A DNA stretch of 12,316 nucleotides from assembly GCA_905235355.1 (NCBI GenBank), contig CAJOLM010000025.1, forward strand, positions 1-12,316. The letters run 5' to 3'. Positions 1 through 5,604 of the stretch are shown here, piece by piece. The stretch's first letter is position 1; each line of letters begins with the position of its first letter. The notes beneath the pieces are model-generated. The model saw only the letters and a program-made list of their open reading frames with translations, searched no databases and was not told where the DNA came from. A program made the position numbers and the translations under genes. Origin of the DNA: an uncultured Elusimicrobiales bacterium (GTDB lineage: Bacteria; Elusimicrobiota; Elusimicrobia; Elusimicrobiales; Elusimicrobiaceae).

Positions 1-56
1 TTCATTTACTCCCACCGTCGATGCAAGGAAAAGAAGATATAGGCTTTTGCATTCAT

Positions 57-76
57 CCCCAGGCTCCCGCCTGGGG
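57..76. repeat. GC-rich perfect hairpin of unknown role
   Basis: An 8-bp perfect inverted repeat (CCCCAGGC / GCCTGGGG) closes a 4-nt loop (TCCC). It can be extended by two further pairs (C54-G78 and A55-T77) if T56 is bulged. No T-tract follows on either strand, so it is a weak candidate for an intrinsic terminator by itself. It lies just beyond the mscL terminator. It could belong to a gene off the left edge, act as a 3'-end stabilising hairpin, or be a copy of a dispersed intergenic repeat; one window cannot distinguish these. Confidence 0.5.
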
Positions 77-92
77 TGTCCTGTAAGGTACT

Positions 93-124
93 CAAAAACC
101 GTAACTGTTTCGTTGCGGTTTTTG
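93..124 (-). terminator. Probable bidirectional intrinsic terminator after mscL
   Basis: The inverted repeat pairs 93-105 with 112-124 as a 13-bp stem containing one G-U wobble, around a 6-nt loop. The outer stem is A-rich on one arm and T-rich on the other, so each strand reads a GC-containing stem ending in GGTTTTTG. It starts 17 nt after the mscL stop, at the end of the long minus-strand gene array. The symmetry means it could also stop plus-strand transcription entering from the left of the window. Confidence 0.75.
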
Positions 125-140
125 TCAGCTAATACGCTTT

Positions 141-602
141 TTATTTTAATTCAGACGTGCAGTGCGGGCATTTGGTCGCTTCGAGCGCAATTTCACTGCA
201 GCAGTACGGACATTTTTTCGTCGTTACCGGAGCAGGGGCTTCTTTTTTCGGGGCACTCAATTTGTTAATAGCTTTAATGAGCAAGAACACACAAAACGCC
301 ACGATTAAAAAGCTGATGACAGCATTTAAAAATACACCCAAATTTAAGGTTGTCGCACCGGCAGCTTGGGCCGCTTCCATGGTGGCATAGTCACCTGTGC
401 CGTTTGCGCCGTCTTTAATAACGACGAACCAGTTGGAAAAATCCACCTTACCCATCAGTAGTCCCAAAGGCGGCATGAGCACATCTGCTACCATAGAGTT
501 TACAATCTTGGTAAACGCACCGCCGATAATGATACCGACGGCCATGTCAATTACGTTTCCGCGCATGACGAATTTTTTGAATTCATTTAATACATTTTTC
601 AT
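141..602 (-). CDS. mscL: Large-conductance mechanosensitive channel MscL with C-terminal zinc ribbon
   Basis: MscL is an inner-membrane pentameric channel that opens under high membrane tension and releases solutes during hypo-osmotic shock. The 153-residue protein starts with the conserved N-terminal amphipathic helix (FKKFVMRGNVIDMAVG, residues 9-23). TM1 follows at about 16-45, including the pore-lining GIIIGGAF stretch; a periplasmic loop covers about 51-88 and TM2 about 88-112. The tail carries two CxxC pairs (C131/C134 and C145/C148) that look like a small zinc ribbon. This is a known variant tail in some bacterial MscLs and makes the protein longer than the 136-residue E. coli form. 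An AAGGAG ribosome site at 611-616, 8 nt before the ATG, fixes the start. The gene begins 1 nt after the upstream CofE-like gene stops and is the last gene before the terminator at 93-124. Confidence 0.96.
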   Translation of the reverse strand: MKNVLNEFKKFVMRGNVIDMAVGIIIGGAFTKIVNSMVADVLMPPLGLLMGKVDFSNWFVVIKDGANGTGDYATMEAAQAAGATTLNLGVFLNAVISFLIVAFCVFLLIKAINKLSAPKKEAPAPVTTKKCPYCCSEIALEATKCPHCTSELK

Positions 603-603
603 T

Positions 604-1323
604 CTATTTTCTCCTTATCTTTAGTCCGGCTGCTTTAAAAAGCGGCGCGTACAAATCCTGCTCCGGCGGATATATAATTTCCGTCCGGTCCGTCTTATTT
701 ACAAATTTAACTGGAGCCTGCTCCACCCGGCACAAGGGCTGCCGTTCATTACGCTCCCCCATTGTTAGTGCCGCCGCTGCTGCCAAGGCATCAGCGGTAT
801 TGACCAGCGTTGTTTTAAGTGCGCGGCCAAACAAATCTTTTTTACCGCGCTCGTCGCGCACGCCTTCAAATCCGCTATACGCTACCGCTGCCCCAATCAC
901 ACCCGCGCGCAGCGGCAAAATCATACTGTCTGTAATAATGATACCTAATTTTTTGACCCGGTAACAGCGTTGCAACTTTTGTCGCAGCTCGTGTGCGCAA
1001 GCATATAAATCGTCCGGCAAGAGCAAAAATTTACCGTCTGCATTGGACTCGTCTAATCCGGCATTGGTCATCACCATGCCGTTTTTAATCGTTAGCCATG
1101 CCAGTTTTGTCTTGAGTGCGGCCTGGCTGTGCGTGCGGATCAGCTGCTCTTTTTGACGTGCACTTCCTGCCGGGACTGCGCACTCTTTCCACAAACAAAT
1201 CAGTTTAGAAGAAACGACCAAAATGTCTTTTTCCTGCAGCTGCGGCACGTAACGGACAATAAACTTGACAAGGTCTTGCCCAGAACGAAAAACAGAGGTG
1301 TGGTATGCAGTAATTTTCATCAT
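604..1323 (-). CDS. CofE-like (coenzyme F420-0:gamma-glutamyl ligase family) protein
   Basis: The 239-residue product resembles the CofE fold, whose characterised members attach L-glutamate to F420-0 using GTP. Family-like segments are visible in order: DILVVSSK (33-40), NAGLDESN (87-94), LLLPDD (100-105), IIITDSM (128-134) with its following G-rich strand, and a DERG..DLFGRAL segment at 157-169 that leads into an alanine-rich helix (DALAAAAALTMGE). The N-terminal motif is looser than in archaeal CofE. No other F420 gene is visible, and the bacterium may not make F420, so glutamylation of F420 should not be assumed; a related amide-ligase activity on another substrate is possible. The first of two adjacent ATGs is chosen because it overlaps the hemW stop as ATGA and has AGGA about 10 nt upstream. 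Family assignment is good, substrate unknown. Confidence 0.82.
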   Translation of the reverse strand: MMKITAYHTSVFRSGQDLVKFIVRYVPQLQEKDILVVSSKLICLWKECAVPAGSARQKEQLIRTHSQAALKTKLAWLTIKNGMVMTNAGLDESNADGKFLLLPDDLYACAHELRQKLQRCYRVKKLGIIITDSMILPLRAGVIGAAVAYSGFEGVRDERGKKDLFGRALKTTLVNTADALAAAAALTMGERNERQPLCRVEQAPVKFVNKTDRTEIIYPPEQDLYAPLFKAAGLKIRRK

Positions 1324-2423
1324 TCAAACGGTCCTACAAAAGCCATAAAAGCCTGGTTGGCTAAAAACATCCCTTCTAAAGTTAATTTTAATAAATCCCC
1401 GTTTCGCTCTACAAGTCCGCGCACGCAAAGGTCCTCTATTTCCCGCGCAAAAAGCTGTTGCTGCGCCGCCGATAAATGCACTCCGGCTAGTTGTCTAATC
1501 CCCAGCATAATTTTTTCCCCTTCGGCTGCTTTTCCGGCTAGATGTTCACTAAAATCCGTCACGCTTTCTCCGGCTTGCATACGCCGCAAATATTCCTGCA
1601 AAGAGGAAACATTGCTACGCCGCACCCCGTTTTGATAAGAAGCTGCCGCGCTGCCCAGCCCCAAGTACGCCCCATTTTGCCAATAGTTTGTATTGTGTTT
1701 ACTCTCACGGCCAGGACGGGCAAAATTAGAAATTTCATAATGATTGTATCCGGCCTCTTGCAGCAGCTCATGAGTCTTTTCCAGTTCGCGACGCAGCAAA
1801 TCTTCGTCGGCTTTCACGCCTTCTGCATAAAAAGGTGTACCTTCCTCCACTTGCAAGCCATACACGGAAATATGCTCCGGCTGTAGGGCAACCGTTTGTT
1901 GTAAGCCTTCTAAAAATTTTTCTTCTGTCTGCCCCGGCAGCCCGGCTATTAAATCTACACTCACATTATCAAATCCCGCTTGACGTGCATCTTCAAATGC
2001 ACGCAAAAAAGTTTGCACATTATGCACGCGCCCGATACGTTGCAGAGTAGCGTCATCCGTACTTTGCAACCCCAGGCTCAAGCGGTTTAGTCCGGCCTGT
2101 TTAAGCACGTGTAATTTTTCTGATGAAATACTTTCCGGATTTGCTTCCAAGGTGCTTTCTGTAAAAGCAGTAATCGGACCAAAGTGACGGTTAACGATTT
2201 GCAACAGTTTTTCCAATTGGGCAGCTGATAATAAACTGGGCGTTCCGCCGCCAATATACAAAGTGCTAAACAAGTGACCCGCATACAAAGAAGCTTCCCG
2301 GTCCAAGGCAGCCAAATAGTCATCTATTTGATTTTCCACTCCGGCAAAAGAAGCAAAGTCACAGTACCGGCATTTTTGGCGGCAAAAAGGGATGTGAATA
2401 TATAAGCCGCCCGTGTGCGTCAT
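1320..2423 (-). CDS. hemW: Radical SAM heme chaperone HemW
   Basis: HemW is a cytoplasmic radical-SAM family protein related to the oxygen-independent coproporphyrinogen III oxidase HemN. It binds heme and a [4Fe-4S] cluster and is thought to deliver heme to membrane haemoproteins. In the 367-residue sequence the cluster motif is C14-x3-C18-x2-C21-D-F. HemN has a fourth cysteine at that last position, whereas HemW has phenylalanine, which favours HemW. Other family marks are IHIPFC (9-14), GGGTPS (58-63), TLEANPE (91-97), a following RLSLGLQS strand, DLIAGLPGQT, SVYGLQVEEGTP and the EISNFA / HNTNYW segments. The C-terminal winged region (GIRQLAGV onward) is present, so the gene looks full length. 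The start overlaps the prfB stop as ATGA, and the end overlaps the CofE-like start in the same way, indicating translational coupling. Many databases label such genes hemN. Confidence 0.93.
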   Translation of the reverse strand: MTHTGGLYIHIPFCRQKCRYCDFASFAGVENQIDDYLAALDREASLYAGHLFSTLYIGGGTPSLLSAAQLEKLLQIVNRHFGPITAFTESTLEANPESISSEKLHVLKQAGLNRLSLGLQSTDDATLQRIGRVHNVQTFLRAFEDARQAGFDNVSVDLIAGLPGQTEEKFLEGLQQTVALQPEHISVYGLQVEEGTPFYAEGVKADEDLLRRELEKTHELLQEAGYNHYEISNFARPGRESKHNTNYWQNGAYLGLGSAAASYQNGVRRSNVSSLQEYLRRMQAGESVTDFSEHLAGKAAEGEKIMLGIRQLAGVHLSAAQQQLFAREIEDLCVRGLVERNGDLLKLTLEGMFLANQAFMAFVGPFE

Positions 2424-3535
2424 GCTTTCCGTTCTGCCTCGTAGCGCAGATAGGCAAAAATAAATGGGTCTAAATCACCATCCATCACGGCTGTAATTTG
2501 AGAGCTTTCGTAATTACTGCGCAAATCTTTGACTAACTGATAGGGCATAAATACATAGGAGCGTATTTGATGTCCCCATGCAATTTCCCCTTTCTGGCCA
2601 TAGCGTTTTTCGGCTTCGGCGCGCTTTTTATCCAGCTCCATTTCATACAGACGCGCCTTTAACATTTTCATAGCGGTTTGACGGTTTTGCAACTGGCTGC
2701 GTTCAATGCGGCAAGATACCACAATGCCCGTCGGTTTGTGCAACAAACGCACGGCACTTTCTACTTTGTTGACGTTCTGTCCGCCGTGACCGCCCGCGCG
2801 GGAAGTTTCCAGTTCAATATCACTTTCCGGAATTTCAATATTAATTTCTTCATCAATATCCGGTAGCACATCTACCGACGCAAAAGACGTGTGCCGCCGC
2901 GCATTGGCATCAAAAGGCGACACACGCACCAAGCGGTGCACGCCGTTTTCTCCTTTCAAATATCCGTACGCATACGCGCCTTCAATCATCAGCGAAGCAT
3001 TTTTAATACCTGCTTCTTCCCCGGGCAAACTGTCTAATACCGATACTTTCATGTGATGTTGTTCGGCCCAGCGCGTGTACATACGCAGCAGCATTTGTGC
3101 CCAATCACAGGACTCTGTGCCGCCCGCACCGGCATGAATAGTTAAAATTGCGTGCAATTTATCGTGCGGTTCAGACAAAGTGATTTCAAATTCTTTTTTC
3201 TCAATTTTCTTTTCCAAATCTTTGACGGATGCGTCTAGCGCGGGCAATTCATTTTCATCTTGCATCTCGCGCGCCAAATCATAAAGTGTTTGTGCATCTT
3301 CCAGTTGCTTTTGAAGTTCGTGATAGGTATCAATAGCACTTTTTAAACTGTCTATTTTTCGCGTGACCACTTTGGCGGCATTGGGGTCATTCCAAAAATC
3401 CGGCCCGGCTGCCAGCTTTTCTTGTTCGGCCAGTTCTTTTTGTTTGGCCGGAATATTTTCCATGCCCGCTATTTTTTGTATACGTTCTGTTAAAGAAACA
3501 AGTGCATTTTCTATATCTTTAAATTCAATATTCAT
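2420..3535 (-). CDS. prfB: Peptide chain release factor 2 (RF2), without programmed frameshift
   Basis: RF2 recognises UGA and UAA in the ribosomal A site and triggers peptidyl-tRNA hydrolysis. The 371-residue reading, close to the usual RF2 length, shows the stop-codon recognition tripeptide SPF at 206-208 and the catalytic GGQ at 251-253 inside AGGHGGQNVNKV. A coiled N-terminal domain contains the RF2-typical DFWNDP at 46-51. The frame remains open upstream to 3619, but that 28-residue extension reads backward into the lnt C-terminus; the ATG at 3535 gives the expected N-terminus (MNIEFKDIE). Many bacterial prfB genes carry an in-frame UGA near codon 25 requiring a +1 shift; here the frame is continuous and no CTTTGA-like site is seen there. 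The start lies 2 nt after the lnt TAA with only a weak GAG ribosome site, suggesting coupling. The gene's own stop is UGA, overlapping the hemW start. Confidence 0.97.
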   Translation of the reverse strand: MNIEFKDIENALVSLTERIQKIAGMENIPAKQKELAEQEKLAAGPDFWNDPNAAKVVTRKIDSLKSAIDTYHELQKQLEDAQTLYDLAREMQDENELPALDASVKDLEKKIEKKEFEITLSEPHDKLHAILTIHAGAGGTESCDWAQMLLRMYTRWAEQHHMKVSVLDSLPGEEAGIKNASLMIEGAYAYGYLKGENGVHRLVRVSPFDANARRHTSFASVDVLPDIDEEINIEIPESDIELETSRAGGHGGQNVNKVESAVRLLHKPTGIVVSCRIERSQLQNRQTAMKMLKARLYEMELDKKRAEAEKRYGQKGEIAWGHQIRSYVFMPYQLVKDLRSNYESSQITAVMDGDLDPFIFAYLRYEAERKA

Positions 3536-3537
3536 AA

Positions 3538-5145
3538 TTACTCGTAAGCAAACACCATTGCAGAAATTAAAATGGTAAGGTAAATGGCTGCACATAACCA
3601 CGCAAACCAATGTCCCCACTCTACATAAAAACTAAAATCTTCCCCCAAGGCAAGTGGTACTTGTGCCTGCAAAATAGCGCGTGTGTTTAATTGGGCACGC
3701 TCGGTTATTTCTCCGGTGGGGGTAATTACCGCAGAAATGCCTGTATTGGCTGCGCGCAACACCGTGCGACGTGTTTCTACCGCGCGCAGCACAGATACCG
3801 CCAAATGTTGGTAAGGTGCGTCTGTATCAAAAAACCATGCGTCATTGGTAGAATTCACCAAAAAACGCGCCCCGGAACGGACTTGTTCTTTCCATAACTG
3901 CGAAAAAATGGATTCATAGCAAATAGTTGTTCCAAACAACACTTGCTCTAATTGCAAAAGAGGTTGCTTTTTTTCTCCGGGTGTAAAAGAACCCAACTCT
4001 CCTAACACTTCCACCTGTGGCAACCAGGCACGCACCTGACGTTCAAAGGGGATAAATTCCCCAAACGGAACTAAATGGGTTTTATTGTAAAAAGCAGCGA
4101 TATCACCTTTCGGCGTAAACAAAGCTGTGCTCACATATTGCGTATTGTTTTCTTCCCGGTTGGTGCCTACTAGTTGCCAGGCGCTTGTACGATTAGCAAT
4201 CTCTTGTATCCAACTTAAGTAAGGTTCTTCTTCTACAGGTCCCGGAGTCACACTTTCAGGCCAGATCACCAGCAAATCATTTTTTCCTTCTAACTCACGG
4301 CTCATGTCTGAAAGCGTATCTGCGATTTCCTGCTCAAACGCCGGGCTCCATTTTTTGTACTGGTCAATATTTGGCTGCATAATGGCTGCCTGCACTCTCA
4401 ACAATGAACGAGACGCCTGATGATTTAACACCCACTGTCCATATCCGTAATTGCCCCCAAACACAAGACCTGCCACCAATAGCTGCCACACGCCGCGTTT
4501 TAGAGACGTCGTCACAAACGCATAGCCAACGCTTATTCCAGTAAAAGCCACTAAAAAACTCACCCCCGCAACCCCGGTGATAGAAGCCACTTGCAGCACT
4601 TGCGGCATGTTCCACTGTGAATAGGCCAGACTAAACCACGGGAAACCCAGCACATAACTTGCCAAGGTTTCGTGCAGCCACTCCAACGCTACCCACCCGA
4701 TAGCCGCCAACACAGGGAACATCCATGTCAGTTTTTTAAGGTAATAACAGCTACCGCCAAAGATAGCAACTTGTAATGCCATTAGTACGCTAAGGCCAAG
4801 CCAGGCGGCTACAGATAATCCCCAGCTGACTCCACCGCCATAAAAGCAGGTAATAAAGATCCACTCATACAGCCCGGCATACAGCAGTATCCCGACAAAC
4901 CAAGAATAGAAAAAAGATTGCCACAATCGGCGCAAACAGGTAACCGCTATAGCAAAAGGTGCCAGGGCAAGCCATGCCACCCAAGCATGAGAAGGTTTCG
5001 GATAAGAAATTTTAATTAAAACAGCCGTCGCCACTGCAGCCAGCAACAGGCCGCAGATACACAAAAAACGCCGCCCCCATTTTTTCCACCCGCTTTTGGG
5101 TGCTTGAGCAACAGTATCTGGCAAAGGGCGGCGTCTATGTATCAT
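3538..5145 (-). CDS. lnt: Apolipoprotein N-acyltransferase
   Basis: Lnt transfers an acyl chain from a phospholipid to the N-terminal cysteine of diacylated lipoproteins in the inner membrane, completing their maturation before outer-membrane sorting. The 535-residue protein begins with a basic cytoplasmic segment (1-26). Several membrane helices follow between about 27 and 235, then a periplasmic nitrilase-like domain (about 250-500) and a final helix (about 511-532). The nitrilase catalytic triad is visible as E297 (WPES), K355 (NKTHLVPFGEF) and C409 (ICYES), so the enzyme should be active. The ATG is 3 nt after the stop of the eight-cysteine gene and lacks a good ribosome site; no other in-frame ATG precedes TM1, so coupling from upstream translation is likely. 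Presence of Lnt supports a diderm envelope. Lnt next to prfB also occurs in other bacterial groups. Confidence 0.95.
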   Translation of the reverse strand: MIHRRRPLPDTVAQAPKSGWKKWGRRFLCICGLLLAAVATAVLIKISYPKPSHAWVAWLALAPFAIAVTCLRRLWQSFFYSWFVGILLYAGLYEWIFITCFYGGGVSWGLSVAAWLGLSVLMALQVAIFGGSCYYLKKLTWMFPVLAAIGWVALEWLHETLASYVLGFPWFSLAYSQWNMPQVLQVASITGVAGVSFLVAFTGISVGYAFVTTSLKRGVWQLLVAGLVFGGNYGYGQWVLNHQASRSLLRVQAAIMQPNIDQYKKWSPAFEQEIADTLSDMSRELEGKNDLLVIWPESVTPGPVEEEPYLSWIQEIANRTSAWQLVGTNREENNTQYVSTALFTPKGDIAAFYNKTHLVPFGEFIPFERQVRAWLPQVEVLGELGSFTPGEKKQPLLQLEQVLFGTTICYESIFSQLWKEQVRSGARFLVNSTNDAWFFDTDAPYQHLAVSVLRAVETRRTVLRAANTGISAVITPTGEITERAQLNTRAILQAQVPLALGEDFSFYVEWGHWFAWLCAAIYLTILISAMVFAYE

Positions 5146-5148
5146 AGA

Positions 5149-5604
5149 TTAATAAATAATTTTGCAGCGGTTTTCCTGACACACCGCACGCGCGGATGCG
5201 GAACATTCCCGTTCCGTAGATCCGACGGAAGGACAAGTCTTCGCTTCTGCAAATTCTTTTTCAATCAACCGGGAAAATTCCAAAGAATAATCTGCATTGA
5301 TTGCTGTGACGCCTGCCGGACCGGACAAGCAACCGCAGGGGTCCTTATCTACAATAATACATTGTTCCGACGTCTGACAGGTCACCATGCGCAGTTGAGT
5401 CTCGTTACGCTGGCGGGCTTCTTCGGCGCGTTGCTGTTTTTCAGCATTCGCTTGTGACTCTTTCTGATAATTAGCCACCATCTCCGGCGTTACCAGCGGG
5501 ACATTTGCTTCTATCTTTTCTGTATGAGAATAGAAAAAGACTGCCAACAAAATGGCCGCCACTGCACAAACCAGCAAAAATAATCCTTTTATTTTTTTAC
5601 TCAT
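5149..5604 (-). CDS. Anchored or exported eight-cysteine protein, function unknown
   Basis: The product is not a protein I can name. Read from the ATG at 5604 it has 151 residues. A lysine-led membrane helix at about 7-25 could be a signal anchor or an uncleaved signal. A charged, glutamine- and alanine-rich segment (45-70) follows and is probably helical. The C-terminal domain has exactly eight cysteines (C76, C82, C90, C92, C124, C134, C142, C147), enough for four disulfides. The spacing, including a CGC near the start and an ENRC motif near the end, recalls small secreted cysteine-rich domains in other diderm bacteria, but that similarity is from memory only. The start is fixed by a GGAG site at 5612-5615 with 7-nt spacing and by a TAATG overlap with the secA stop; a longer reading from 5622 lies inside secA and has no comparable site. 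It sits between secA and lnt, both envelope functions. Confidence 0.82.
   Translation of the reverse strand: MSKKIKGLFLLVCAVAAILLAVFFYSHTEKIEANVPLVTPEMVANYQKESQANAEKQQRAEEARQRNETQLRMVTCQTSEQCIIVDKDPCGCLSGPAGVTAINADYSLEFSRLIEKEFAEAKTCPSVGSTERECSASARAVCQENRCKIIY

Noticed and set aside
3..86. Short plus-strand frame entering from the left edge and ending at 86 (another frame ends at 42)
   Set aside because: Too short and without recognisable sequence to claim the end of a gene; either could be chance.
1129..1635. 168-codon open frame on the plus strand across the CofE-like/hemW junction
   Set aside because: Antisense to two genes with clear family motifs; composition is cysteine-, arginine- and serine-rich with no recognisable domain, and no ribosome site was noted.
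3536..3619. N-terminal extension of RF2 by 28 residues
   Set aside because: It overlaps the lnt C-terminus, has no RF2-like sequence, and the internal ATG at 3535 gives the standard N-terminus.
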